DNA from: Solobacterium sp.
GTDB lineage: Bacteria; Bacillota_I; Bacilli_A; Erysipelotrichales; Erysipelotrichaceae
Reading direction: 5' to 3'
DNA: 64,000 nt
Assembly: GCA_017430925.1 (NCBI GenBank)
Contig: JAFRMA010000098.1
Coordinates: forward strand, 38,529 to 102,528
Below the pieces are notes generated by a model. That model had not been told where the DNA came from. It saw nothing but the letters and a program-made list of their open reading frames with translations, and made no database searches. Made by a program: the position numbers and the translations under genes. Below, one piece after another: positions 16,838-25,468 of the stretch. Every line of letters starts with the position of its first letter. Position 1 is the stretch's first letter.

Positions 16838-17497
16838 TTATTCCATCCGGTAGCCTACACCACGTACAGTCTGAATCAAATCGCCGCTGCTGCCCAGTTT
16901 TGACCGTAACGTACCAATATGTACATCTACCGTACGGCTTTCACCGATGAAGCTCTGATCCCACACGGCTTCCAGAAGGCGCTCTCGCGTAAGCACAATA
17001 CCGATATTCTCCATAAACAATTTCAGGATATCGTATTCCTTTAAGGTAAAGGTAATCTCTTTTCCCTTTACCTTTACGATATGTCTGGAGGTATCCATTT
17101 CCAGTTCCTTATATGTCAAAACCGCATGGTCCTCATGAACACTTCTGCGCAGTACTGCCTTGATCCGTGAGACCATCTCCATCATACCAAACGGCTTACA
17201 GAGATAATCATCCGCGCCAAGATCCAGACCGATTACCGTATCATACTCACTGCCTTTCGCAGTCGCCATAATTACCGGAATATCCACTGTTCCGGGATCT
17301 CTCTTTAATTTCTTTAAGATGGATAACCCGTCTTCTCCCGGCAGCATGATATCCAGCATGATCAGCTGCGGACGCTCATCCATTGCTTCCCAGAACTTCT
17401 TACCGTCAGGAAAACCCGCCGCCTCAAAACCAGCCACATTCAGTGTGTATACCATCAGATCACGTATACTCTGATCATCTTCAACACAATAAATCAT
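16838..17497 (-). CDS. phoP: OmpR-family response regulator, PhoP/PhoB-like
   Basis: A DNA-binding response regulator of 219 residues. The receiver domain has the acidic pair Glu6-Asp7-Asp8, the phosphoacceptor Asp49 in IMLDIMLPGEDG, Thr near residue 79 (IMATAKGSE) and Lys near residue 101 (DDYLCKPF). The C-terminal winged helix ends in DVHIGTLRSKLGSSGDLIQTVRGVGYRM, the OmpR pattern. GAGGTGAAGA serves as ribosome site. It heads the regulator-kinase-transporter set. The phosphate assignment is inferred from neighbours. Confidence 0.88.
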   Translation of the reverse strand: MIYCVEDDQSIRDLMVYTLNVAGFEAAGFPDGKKFWEAMDERPQLIMLDIMLPGEDGLSILKKLKRDPGTVDIPVIMATAKGSEYDTVIGLDLGADDYLCKPFGMMEMVSRIKAVLRRSVHEDHAVLTYKELEMDTSRHIVKVKGKEITFTLKEYDILKLFMENIGIVLTRERLLEAVWDQSFIGESRTVDVHIGTLRSKLGSSGDLIQTVRGVGYRME

Positions 17498-17585
17498 TCT
17501 TCACCTCGATATTATTATGCATTGAAATCTTTTAATATTTCACCCGGAGTTGAAAAAAAACCAAAAAAGTTGATCTGACATAACA

Positions 17586-17629
17586 AAAGATGGATCCCTG
17601 CCGGAAAGAATAAGCAGATATCCATCTTT
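17586..17629 (-). terminator. Hairpin after the fructokinase operon
   Basis: AAAGATGGAT and ATCCATCTTT are perfect ten-base arms with a loop of about 24 bases, followed on the minus strand by a TTTTGTT tract. It is well placed to end the six-gene sugar operon. Confidence 0.65.
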
Positions 17630-17642
17630 CTTTTCTTAAGTG

Positions 17643-17750
17643 TTATCTCTTTGCTGCCTTCAATAACTTCTTCAATTCGTTATTGAACTCGCGGTATACA
17701 CCTTTGGGACTGACTTCATCCGGTATTTCTATGATCTCTTTTCTGATTAT
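17643..17750 (-). pseudogene. Open 35-codon remnant after the fructokinase stop
   Basis: On the minus strand, in a frame different from the fructokinase, 35 sense codons run from 17750 down to a TAA at 17643. They read like the lysine-rich helical end of a protein (ending EFNNELKKLLKAAKR) with codon use like real genes nearby. There is no ATG, GTG or TTG that could start the frame near its beginning, and a stop codon lies directly upstream. I take it as the tail of a deleted gene, or a frameshifted extension of the kinase; I do not recognise the family. Confidence 0.35.
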
Positions 17751-18718
17751 TCAACAGTTATTAAGAATTCTTCTACTTCCTTCTTTTCCGGCATGGATTT
17801 CAAAGCACCTTTACGGGTAGTAATAATGGAGGCTGCTGCACAGGCAAACTGAGCGCTCTTTTTCAGTGTCTCTGCGTTAAATCCATCCAGACCATGTTCC
17901 AGCACAGCATTGATCATACATGCGCAGAACGTATCACCGGCACCGGTTGTTTCAATCGTATTCGCCTGGCGATACCCCGGGATATTCATCTGTTTTCCTT
18001 TATAGTATACGCGGCATCCATCCGGGCCTAAAGTCAGGCAGATCAGGGGAATGTGGAACTGTGCCTGCAGTTCATGAATACCTTCGTCATAGTCTTCCTT
18101 GCCGGTCAGCCAGACGATTTCATTATCCGCAATCTTTAACATATCACAGTGTCCCATACCCCAGAGGATCTGTTCACGGGCAAGTTCTTCATTCTCCCAC
18201 AGAGGTATACGCAGATTCGGGTCATAGGAACGCAGTACACCGGCATCTTCCGCAATGCGCAGGGCTTTCTGTGTTGCGGAACGTACAGGTTCATCCGTCA
18301 GGGATAATGAGCCGAAATGGAATATCCTGGTGCTGCGGATCAGTTCCTCATTGATTTCTTCTTCCCTAAGCATCATATCTGCTCCAGGCTGACGGTAGAA
18401 GGAGAAATCACGGTCACCGTCAGGCAGTTTATGCACAAATGCCAGAGTTGTATGGATCTTCTGATCGTGCATTAGTCCTGTAAGATCTACACCGCAGGAA
18501 CTGACTTCTTCGGTTAACTGCTTGCCAAAACCATCATCTCCGACTTTTCCGATAAACGCAGTCTTCTTTCCCAGTTTCTGTAACATCGCCAGTACATTGC
18601 ACGGGGCTCCTCCGGGATTTGCTTCATACAGCGGATTGCCGAATTCGGAATCTCCGGCGCCGATAAAATCAATCAGTAATTCTCCTAATGCCACAACATC
18701 ATACTGCTTTTCACTCAT
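17747..18718 (-). CDS. PfkB-family fructokinase
   Basis: A cytoplasmic sugar kinase of 323 residues. The PfkB signatures are present: GGAPCNVLAMLQKLG (residues 36-50) with the N-terminal substrate loop, and ETTGAGDTFCACM with the catalytic Asp262 in the GAGDTF anion hole. The overall sequence (VVALGELLIDF, YDPNLRIPLW, CLTLGPDGC) is typical of bacterial fructokinases that make fructose 6-phosphate. Its ATG overlaps the stop of the isomerase gene by eight bases, so the ketose made by the isomerase is its likely substrate. It is the last complete gene of the operon. Confidence 0.9.
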   Translation of the reverse strand: MSEKQYDVVALGELLIDFIGAGDSEFGNPLYEANPGGAPCNVLAMLQKLGKKTAFIGKVGDDGFGKQLTEEVSSCGVDLTGLMHDQKIHTTLAFVHKLPDGDRDFSFYRQPGADMMLREEEINEELIRSTRIFHFGSLSLTDEPVRSATQKALRIAEDAGVLRSYDPNLRIPLWENEELAREQILWGMGHCDMLKIADNEIVWLTGKEDYDEGIHELQAQFHIPLICLTLGPDGCRVYYKGKQMNIPGYRQANTIETTGAGDTFCACMINAVLEHGLDGFNAETLKKSAQFACAAASIITTRKGALKSMPEKKEVEEFLITVE

Positions 18719-19952
18719 TTTTGTTATCCTCCAGATATAGACACTTTTTTACTGCCGGCAGAACAGACACAGATGGTACCAGTAAGGGAATCAGCATAGA
18801 CTGCAAAGCGTGATACAGGTCGCTCTTTCCCGGCCAAACCGTTTCTTTTAACTGGTTCTTTTCGTCCAGCTGATGGTACCACGAACCAAATACCGGATCA
18901 TGTACGCATTCTTCCAGATACTGCATATATTCTGCGTATTGTGCCTGATATTTTGTGTCTCCCGTCACATGATATAACACTGCAGAGGTGTTGATAGCTT
19001 CTGCCAGCGTCCAGTGCATGCGGTCATGGACAACAGGTCTTCCCTGCCAGTCTGTCGTATACACAATACCACGGTTTCCGTCCGCATTCCACCCGTCTGA
19101 TACTGCCCGGTCATACAACGCGCAGGCTTTCTTCACATAGTGGTTTTCTTTGCCGGAAGACAATGCCCACTGGGTGATCAATCGTGCCCATTCTATACCG
19201 TGACCCGGTGTAGCCCCATAGGGTTTAAAGGGATCATCCGGTTTATCCTGGTTGTAATCCGGCAGCGGGTTCCAATGTTCATCGAAGTGCTCCGGGATAC
19301 GCCAGTCATTCTCTTCTGCCCACTTCAGCACATGTGTAATAATTCTGCCAGCGCGTTCACGCCAGATTTCTTCTCCTGTCACATCTGCCGCAGCCAGGAA
19401 CGCTTCCACAGTATGCATGTTGGCATTAAGACCGCGGTATGGTTCAAGAACCGTAAATTCTGTGTTATACGTGTCCCGGGTCAGTCCTTTTTCTTCATCC
19501 CAGAACTTTTCCAGGAAGATCTTCGTACTTTCACGGAATAAAACTTCTGCCTCGGTATGTCCCATGGCCATGGCACTGCATGCCGCAAGGATCACAAACG
19601 CGTGCCCGTAACACTGTTTCTGTGTCATCGGTGATAGATTACTGTATATTCCCGGGTAATATCCCCCATATTGATCATCATGGAGTACTTTTCGTATCCC
19701 ATGAATTGCCGTATCTACCAGATCTTTACAGCGTGGATACTCCAAGGCTTCTCCCAAAGAATATACATGAGCCATCCGGCAGGTGATCCACAATTCTCTC
19801 GGTCTTTCCCGGATTGGTTCACCGTCACTTCCCAGATAATAGGATAACCCCTCCGGTGAGGGGAACTTCCTGCCGAAATCTAATAATTCTTCCCGCAGTT
19901 CCTTCAGCCAGACGCGGTTTTCTTCTGTATTTAATTGATATTTCTTATTCAT
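18711..19952 (-). CDS. AGE-family aldose-ketose isomerase (YihS/mannose isomerase-like)
   Basis: A 413-residue alpha6/alpha6-barrel enzyme of the N-acylglucosamine 2-epimerase family. The pattern fits YihS-type aldose-ketose isomerases: Arg59 in WITCRMAH, His180 in GLNANMHTVEAFLAAAD, His251 in TPGHGIEWARL and His381 in SDLYHALQ, which match the arginine and three histidines used by YihS. YihS acts on mannose/fructose and on sulfoquinovose; without a sulfo-sugar aldolase nearby, mannose or glucose to fructose is more likely. The start overlaps the GH13 stop (ATGA) and its end overlaps the fructokinase start. Confidence 0.87.
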   Translation of the reverse strand: MNKKYQLNTEENRVWLKELREELLDFGRKFPSPEGLSYYLGSDGEPIRERPRELWITCRMAHVYSLGEALEYPRCKDLVDTAIHGIRKVLHDDQYGGYYPGIYSNLSPMTQKQCYGHAFVILAACSAMAMGHTEAEVLFRESTKIFLEKFWDEEKGLTRDTYNTEFTVLEPYRGLNANMHTVEAFLAAADVTGEEIWRERAGRIITHVLKWAEENDWRIPEHFDEHWNPLPDYNQDKPDDPFKPYGATPGHGIEWARLITQWALSSGKENHYVKKACALYDRAVSDGWNADGNRGIVYTTDWQGRPVVHDRMHWTLAEAINTSAVLYHVTGDTKYQAQYAEYMQYLEECVHDPVFGSWYHQLDEKNQLKETVWPGKSDLYHALQSMLIPLLVPSVSVLPAVKKCLYLEDNKNE

Positions 19953-21505
19953 CGGAAACTCCTCACCCAGTTTAATAATGAATCCCGGTAGATATTCTCC
20001 CGTACGTCTTGTTTCATCCGTTCAGTTACCGGACCGTTAGCTGCCATCTTAGCTAAGATTTCTGCCTGCAATTCTTCCACAGACATCTCTTCGTAAGGTT
20101 TATGCGGATCAGCGGAACGTACAGGTTCTTTCCACTCTGTGACATTCTGTTTTTCTTGAATAACTCTTTTCACCGGTTCGTACGTCATACGGTGTCCAAA
20201 CGGGATATAGATTTCTCCGGAACATCCTGGTATCGTGATCCGCAGACGGTTGTTATCGCTCTGAAGCGTACTGCCGTACAACGCGCCGGTGTATTGTCCT
20301 TCTCCCTGGATTTCCAGAGTACATGCCTGTTCATCATTGTTCACACAGATGATGACATCACCGCGCCTGAAGACATACTGTCTCGTGGTCAAGGACACTT
20401 CCTGATACTCTCCGTAAAAAAGTGCTTGTTCATTCCTGCGTATCTTTCCTAATGCCCGGATCAATTCCGAACAGGCATTCTCTTTCATCTCTTCAAGATT
20501 CAGAGCCGGGCGTAACGATATGTCGGAGTGTCTCTCTTTCTTTCCTTCAATACCATACTCCGAACCATAATAGACCGAAGGAATGCCCGGCAATGTATAG
20601 AGGAGGATATGCAGAGGTGTGTAGTGTGCCTTATTCCTGAGGATCGTATAGATTCTCTCCACATCATGGTTATCCGCAAAGTTATAAAGTCTTACGGACC
20701 TGCCCGCAAAGATTTCATTCATTCTGCGGATCGTATGCGCGATTTCGAAGTAATTGTGATCGTTATGCCCGCTGTAGAGGGCTTTGTGCAGGTGATAATT
20801 CGTTACGGAATGCAGGGTGTTGTCATTCACCCAGCGGCTGTAATCTCCGTGGATCACTTCTCCCATCAGCCAGAAATCCTCTTTCCATTCTTGTGTTCTT
20901 GCGCGTAATTCCCGCATGAAGTTGAAATCCAGCACATCTGCCGCATCCAGACGCAGACCGTCAATCGCAAATTCATCGATCCAGAAGTGTATACTGTCCA
21001 GCAGATAGTTCCGTACATCCGGATTCGCGTGATTGAGTTTTGCCAGGGAATCGTGTCCGCCCCAGGTATCGTAGGAGAAACCATCGTTATACCGGTTATT
21101 CCCGTAGAAATTCACGTTGCAGTACCAGCTCACAAACGGGGAATTCTCCCGCTTTTCACGGATATCCCGGAACGCAAAGAAATCTCTGCCGGTATGATTG
21201 AATACACCGTCCAGAATAACCTTGATTCCCTTCTCATGACATCTTTGTATAAATTCTTTCAGGTCTTCATTCGTGCCAAGACGTCTATCTACTTTACGAT
21301 AATCCGTAGTCTCATAACCATGTCCTACAGATTCAAACAGCGGACCGATATACAGTGCGTTAAAGCCGAAATCGCATAGATGATCAATCCAAGGATACAG
21401 TGTATGTATGCGGTGTACAGTTTCTCCGTATTCGTTATACTGAGGTGCTCCGGTCAGCCCCAGGGGGTAGATGTGATAAAAAACTGCCCGATCTGTCCAA
21501 CTCAT
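19949..21505 (-). CDS. GH13 alpha-glycosidase, cytoplasmic
   Basis: A glycoside hydrolase of family 13 (518 residues) without a signal peptide. The four conserved regions are readable: DGVFNH (99-104), GLRLDAAD with nucleophile Asp187, GEV with acid/base Glu216, and FADNHD with Asp281. The family cleaves alpha-glucosidic bonds in maltodextrins or related oligosaccharides; the lack of an N-terminal domain argues against classical cyclomaltodextrinase. After the C-terminal beta domain there is an extra charged helical stretch of about 70 residues (from about 450) that I cannot assign. Both ends overlap neighbours by ATGA. Confidence 0.9.
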   Translation of the reverse strand: MSWTDRAVFYHIYPLGLTGAPQYNEYGETVHRIHTLYPWIDHLCDFGFNALYIGPLFESVGHGYETTDYRKVDRRLGTNEDLKEFIQRCHEKGIKVILDGVFNHTGRDFFAFRDIREKRENSPFVSWYCNVNFYGNNRYNDGFSYDTWGGHDSLAKLNHANPDVRNYLLDSIHFWIDEFAIDGLRLDAADVLDFNFMRELRARTQEWKEDFWLMGEVIHGDYSRWVNDNTLHSVTNYHLHKALYSGHNDHNYFEIAHTIRRMNEIFAGRSVRLYNFADNHDVERIYTILRNKAHYTPLHILLYTLPGIPSVYYGSEYGIEGKKERHSDISLRPALNLEEMKENACSELIRALGKIRRNEQALFYGEYQEVSLTTRQYVFRRGDVIICVNNDEQACTLEIQGEGQYTGALYGSTLQSDNNRLRITIPGCSGEIYIPFGHRMTYEPVKRVIQEKQNVTEWKEPVRSADPHKPYEEMSVEELQAEILAKMAANGPVTERMKQDVRENIYRDSLLNWVRSFR

Positions 21506-22314
21506 ACTGTTTTCACATTCCCGCTGTTTAATCCGTTATCTTCTTCCTGCAGAGGCAGCCAGTCCAGAACACACTTGATTTGTCTGTCCCAGAAGTCCCA
21601 TTCATGAGCACCTGGTTCTTCCACATACGTTACGTCCGCGCCGTTTTCAATCAGATACTGCGCAAACTCCTGATTACCCGGCAAAAGACCGTCCTGCAGA
21701 CCACAAGCCATGTATATTTTCGGCAATTCCTTTCCTGAAGCGATTGCGTTTGCCAGAGCGATCTTCGGATTCTTATCACTGACTCTCGCCTCCCGCATAT
21801 CACCGAAGATGGTATTCTCTCCATTCAGAGTTCTGGGGTTCTCCTCAAACAGATGTAAAGCGCTGGAAAGACCAATCGCATACCCGAATGTATTCGCATA
21901 CTTGATCCCGTTGCGCAATGCCCCGAAACCACCCATGGATAAACCGGCAATAAAGGTATCTTCCCGTTTGTCTGACAGCGGGAACATCTTTCTGGTGATC
22001 TCCACCAGTTCTTTGCCGACAAATTCTCCGTAATCATTCCCCGGCAGGGTACTGTTCACATAGAACGCATTATCTCCGGACGGCATCACTACCGCAAGAT
22101 TCTTTTCTTCTGCCCAGCGCTGGATTCTGGTGCCGCTGACCCAGTCGGTATAATTACCCAGATATCCGTGAAGAAGATACAGCGTCTTGAACTTCTCCTT
22201 ACGCTTTTCATATTCCATCGTCTGAAATGAGATCTTATCTACCGGCAGGATCACCTGCACAGGTACTGTACGAAATAGTACCTTGGATAGATAGTTCACC
22301 TGTATTAATGCCAT
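21502..22314 (-). CDS. Alpha/beta-hydrolase esterase (FrmB/EstA type)
   Basis: A serine esterase of 270 residues in the esterase-D/FrmB/tributyrin-esterase group. The nucleophile motif is GLSMGGFGALR (Ser near residue 145), LLHGYLGNYTDW supplies the oxyanion region, an aspartate lies in ACGLQDGLLPGN and the histidine in GAHEWDFW. There is no signal peptide, so it works in the cytosol, perhaps removing acyl groups from imported sugars before GH13 or the isomerase act. It is in the middle of the ATGA-linked operon. Confidence 0.88.
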   Translation of the reverse strand: MALIQVNYLSKVLFRTVPVQVILPVDKISFQTMEYEKRKEKFKTLYLLHGYLGNYTDWVSGTRIQRWAEEKNLAVVMPSGDNAFYVNSTLPGNDYGEFVGKELVEITRKMFPLSDKREDTFIAGLSMGGFGALRNGIKYANTFGYAIGLSSALHLFEENPRTLNGENTIFGDMREARVSDKNPKIALANAIASGKELPKIYMACGLQDGLLPGNQEFAQYLIENGADVTYVEEPGAHEWDFWDRQIKCVLDWLPLQEEDNGLNSGNVKTV

Positions 22315-22316
22315 AA

Positions 22317-22802
22317 CTAATCTCCTTTGATATATTGCTTAACGTGAGGATGAATCAGCTGATCATCATCCATACGTAATAACTCTTCTGCCGTGATCCA
22401 GCGGTAGTCCGAGGTTTCTCCTTCCTGCAGAGTTACCTTGTCCTTCTCCATTCCGGTAATACAGAGATACTCAACATAGTGGCAGGAAATCTGCGGAAAG
22501 GTACTCCTTTTCAGTTCCTGCAGAGTACCTGCTGTAACCCCGGTTTCTTCCCTGAGTTCGCGGATTGCGCATTGTCCCGGTGTTTCTCCGCGCAGAGCTG
22601 AACCACCCGCTGTCGCTTCCCAGTAACCACCGTAATTCTTTCTTGCGTCTCTTTGCATGATCAGATACGTACCGTCTGTATGCCGGACAAGTACTTCACA
22701 GATCAGATGATACATTCCTGCCGGTATTGGTTCATCTCTTACCAGGACTACTCCTTCAAGCAGATTCATCTCCGCATCATACGCATCCCAGAATTCACTC
22801 AT
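22317..22802 (-). CDS. Nudix hydrolase
   Basis: A 161-residue Nudix enzyme. The box begins GSALRGETPGQ and ends RELREETGV, with the required Gly, Glu, Arg-Glu and Glu-Glu spacing. Family members hydrolyse nucleoside diphosphates linked to another moiety; the IPP-isomerase-like N-terminal part (MSEFWDAYDAEMNLLEG) is usual in one subgroup of Firmicute Nudix proteins. Substrate unknown. Its ATG overlaps the amidohydrolase stop, so it is translationally coupled to it. Confidence 0.9.
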   Translation of the reverse strand: MSEFWDAYDAEMNLLEGVVLVRDEPIPAGMYHLICEVLVRHTDGTYLIMQRDARKNYGGYWEATAGGSALRGETPGQCAIRELREETGVTAGTLQELKRSTFPQISCHYVEYLCITGMEKDKVTLQEGETSDYRWITAEELLRMDDDQLIHPHVKQYIKGD

Positions 22803-23938
22803 CCGGTAATTCTTTCTCCGTTTATGAGTACAAGATGGATCTTGGACAGACTGTCCAGCGGATCTCCTTCATATACCACCAGGTCTGCGTCCTTACCAGC
22901 TTCCAGGGTACCTACACGATCCGCGATTCCGATATGCTCTGCCGGATAGATCGTAATTGCCTTCAGTGCTTCTTCATGATCCATACCTGCTTTTACTGCC
23001 AGACCTGCGCATAAAGGCAGATATTCCTGAGGAATTACCGGTGAATCGGTAATAATCGACACATGACATCCTTTACTGTTCAGAATACCCGGAGTCGTCC
23101 AGGATTTGTTTTGTAATTCAAACTTTGTCGCATGTGTCAAAGATGGTCCCACTGCCATCATATACTCAGTTTCCGCCAGTTTATCCGCAATAAGATGTCC
23201 TTCTGTCACATGTTCAAGAGTCATCTTCAGGTTGAATTCCTTAGCCAGACGTACAGCGGTCAGAATATCGTTTGCCTGATGCGCATGGATCTTCAGCGGG
23301 ATCTTTCTTTCCAGTACAGGAATCATGGCTTCACACTTGTAGTCAAACGCAGGCATCTTTGCCGGATCACCATTTGCGGCTTCCTTCCGGTTCATGTAAT
23401 CTCTTGTTTTAAAGATCATATTACGGATTACAGCTGCCGTAGACATCCTTGCGGCATTGCCTTTCTCTCTGTAGCATCGTTTCGGGTTCTCCCCAAGCGC
23501 GCACTTCATTGCGACAGGATCCAGAATCACCGCGTCATCTGCGCAGATTCCATGTGTTTTTACCGCGATCCATGTGCCGCCGATTGCGTTGGCACTTCCC
23601 TGCCCTGTAGCCACACAGGTCACTCCTCCGAGAGCTGCCTTACGTACAGAGGGATCTAATGGGTTATAACTATCGATCGCTCTTAGCTGAGGTGTACAAA
23701 TATCATTTGGTTCATTATAGTCTGCGCCTTCAAAGCCTATACCGTAACCATCCAAGCCCAGATGTGCATGCGCATCGATAAAACCCGGATAGATATCCTT
23801 TCCTTTGGCATCATAGACATCTTCGTCCTGCGGAAGATCTGTACCGATCTGCAGTATCTTTCCGTCTTTGATCAAAAGATCTGCTTTGTAAGGTTCTCTC
23901 TGAACCATGTCGTGGATCAAACCATTCTTAATAATCAT
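22799..23938 (-). CDS. Amidohydrolase, imidazolonepropionase-like
   Basis: A metal-dependent hydrolase of 379 residues. The first metal motif is GFIDAHAHLGLDG (near residue 55), further histidines appear in KIHAHQAND and TLEHVTEGH, and an aspartate in SIITDSPVIP (near residue 320); the C-terminal strand is DADLVVYEGDP. The pattern is that of the imidazolonepropionase-related branch often found with peptidase-like activity on cyclic or acyl amino compounds; the exact substrate is unknown. The ATG at 23938 has an AAGGAG site at good distance; an upstream in-frame start at 23989 is less likely. First gene of the six-gene operon. Confidence 0.88.
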   Translation of the reverse strand: MIIKNGLIHDMVQREPYKADLLIKDGKILQIGTDLPQDEDVYDAKGKDIYPGFIDAHAHLGLDGYGIGFEGADYNEPNDICTPQLRAIDSYNPLDPSVRKAALGGVTCVATGQGSANAIGGTWIAVKTHGICADDAVILDPVAMKCALGENPKRCYREKGNAARMSTAAVIRNMIFKTRDYMNRKEAANGDPAKMPAFDYKCEAMIPVLERKIPLKIHAHQANDILTAVRLAKEFNLKMTLEHVTEGHLIADKLAETEYMMAVGPSLTHATKFELQNKSWTTPGILNSKGCHVSIITDSPVIPQEYLPLCAGLAVKAGMDHEEALKAITIYPAEHIGIADRVGTLEAGKDADLVVYEGDPLDSLSKIHLVLINGERITG

Positions 23939-24203
23939 GATGTACTCCTTATTGCCGGATTCTTCCGGACTCAATTCTGTTTCCATCATACAACCATTTC
24001 TGCCGGTTTGTCCTTAGAAAACCATCAGATTCTTTTTCATGAACCTTAGTTCTTATCCATCAACGGAATACGTCAGCTGACAACAATAATTTGCTAATAG
24101 TTATGTTAAACTGCACATATGTTAACCGCTTTGTATGCACTATAATTTAGAAGAAAGATCTACGGATCATACAACATTCAGAGATCTGTATGGAGGTGGT
24201 TTT
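23939..24203. promoter_or_regulatory. Divergent promoter region with a GTCAGCTGAC palindrome
   Basis: The 265 bases between the sugar operon and the glycerate kinase gene have to hold both promoters. The only clear structure is a perfect ten-base palindrome GTCAGCTGAC at 24072-24081, which could be an operator. Candidate hexamers (TTGCTA at 24091, ACATAT at 24115) are weak. Confidence 0.35.
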
Positions 24204-25445
24204 ATGTCAATTAAAGATGATGCGTTTTCAATCATGCACGCCGCGCTGAATTCAGCCATGCCGGATGAAGCTGTGAAGAAGGCATTGCGGGAGCTTCCTG
24301 AAACAACCGGAAAGATCTATCTTACAGCGATAGGAAAAGCCGCGTGGCAGATGTCCAAAGCCGCGTCAGAGATCCTCGGAGAACGTTTAACTAAAGGTAT
24401 CTGTATCACAAAGTATGATCATGTCATGGGTGAGATTCCGCACGTGGAATGTTACGAAGCCGGTCATCCGGTCGTGGATGAAAACTCAGTATCCGCAGCC
24501 AGAGAAGCTATAAAACTTGTGAAACACCTAAACCCGGACGATCTCGTGATCTTCCTGGTTTCTGGAGGAGGTTCAGCACTGTTTGAGGATCCTGCCATAT
24601 CTTTAGATGAACTCCAGGATATCACCAGACAATTATTAGCCTGTGGTGCAGATATTACGGAAATCAATACAATACGCAAGCGTCTGTCTCATGTCAAAGG
24701 CGGTAAGTTCGCGGAACTCTGCGCACCCGCAAAAGTATTCTCCATTATCCTCTCAGACATTATTGGTGATCCTTTAGATATGATTGCGTCAGGACCGGCA
24801 TACCCGGACCATTCCACCAGTTCAGATGCACTGAATATTGTACAGAAATACTCGCTGAAGTTCTCTCCAACGGCTCTGAACTTGTTGTCAGAGGAAACAC
24901 CGAAAGAATTGCCTAATGTTGAGAATCACATTACTGGCAGTGTAAGGCAATTATGTAAGGCTGTGGAAGACGAGTGTCTGCGTCTTGGTTATGAGCCTCA
25001 CTTCCTGACGGCTTCCCTGACTTGCGAAGCACGCGATGCCGGCAGTTTCCTGGCTTCCATAGCCAGAGATCATATCCGTGACGGAAAAGCTCAGGCATAT
25101 ATCTGCGGAGGAGAAACGGTTGTACACCTGACCGGAAAAGGTCTTGGCGGCAGAAATCAGGAATTAGCACTATCCGCTGCGGAAGGAATCGCCGGTTTAA
25201 ACAACGTACTCCTGTTCTCACTGGGGAGTGATGGTACAGACGGACCAACAGATGCGGCGGGAGGAATCGTAGATGGTAATACCTGCAGTAAACTGAATGA
25301 ACAAGGAATACAGATCTCTGCCGTACTGCAGAACAATGATGCTTATCATGCGCTGAAAAAGTGTGACGGCTTGATCATGACCGGTCCAACAGGCACAAAT
25401 GTCAATGACATTACGGTATTGTTGATTAAACCAGAAGTGCTATGA
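24204..25445 (+). CDS. Glycerate 2-kinase (GckA/TtuD, DUF4147-MOFRL type)
   Basis: A 413-residue kinase of the GckA family, which makes 2-phosphoglycerate from glycerate with ATP. The N-terminal DUF4147 domain shows IYLTAIGKAAWQMSKAA and the glycine-rich FLVSGGGSALFEDP; the C-terminal MOFRL domain has GKGLGGRNQELAL and SLGSDGTDGPTDAAGG, the family marks. The start at 24204 is chosen for the GGAGGTGG ribosome site; an upstream frame start at 24135 is unsupported. It is followed at 23 bases by the FRG gene and is probably in one unit with it. Confidence 0.93.
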   Translation: MSIKDDAFSIMHAALNSAMPDEAVKKALRELPETTGKIYLTAIGKAAWQMSKAASEILGERLTKGICITKYDHVMGEIPHVECYEAGHPVVDENSVSAAREAIKLVKHLNPDDLVIFLVSGGGSALFEDPAISLDELQDITRQLLACGADITEINTIRKRLSHVKGGKFAELCAPAKVFSIILSDIIGDPLDMIASGPAYPDHSTSSDALNIVQKYSLKFSPTALNLLSEETPKELPNVENHITGSVRQLCKAVEDECLRLGYEPHFLTASLTCEARDAGSFLASIARDHIRDGKAQAYICGGETVVHLTGKGLGGRNQELALSAAEGIAGLNNVLLFSLGSDGTDGPTDAAGGIVDGNTCSKLNEQGIQISAVLQNNDAYHALKKCDGLIMTGPTGTNVNDITVLLIKPEVL

Positions 25446-25468
25446 TAAAAATCGGGAGATGACAAAAA

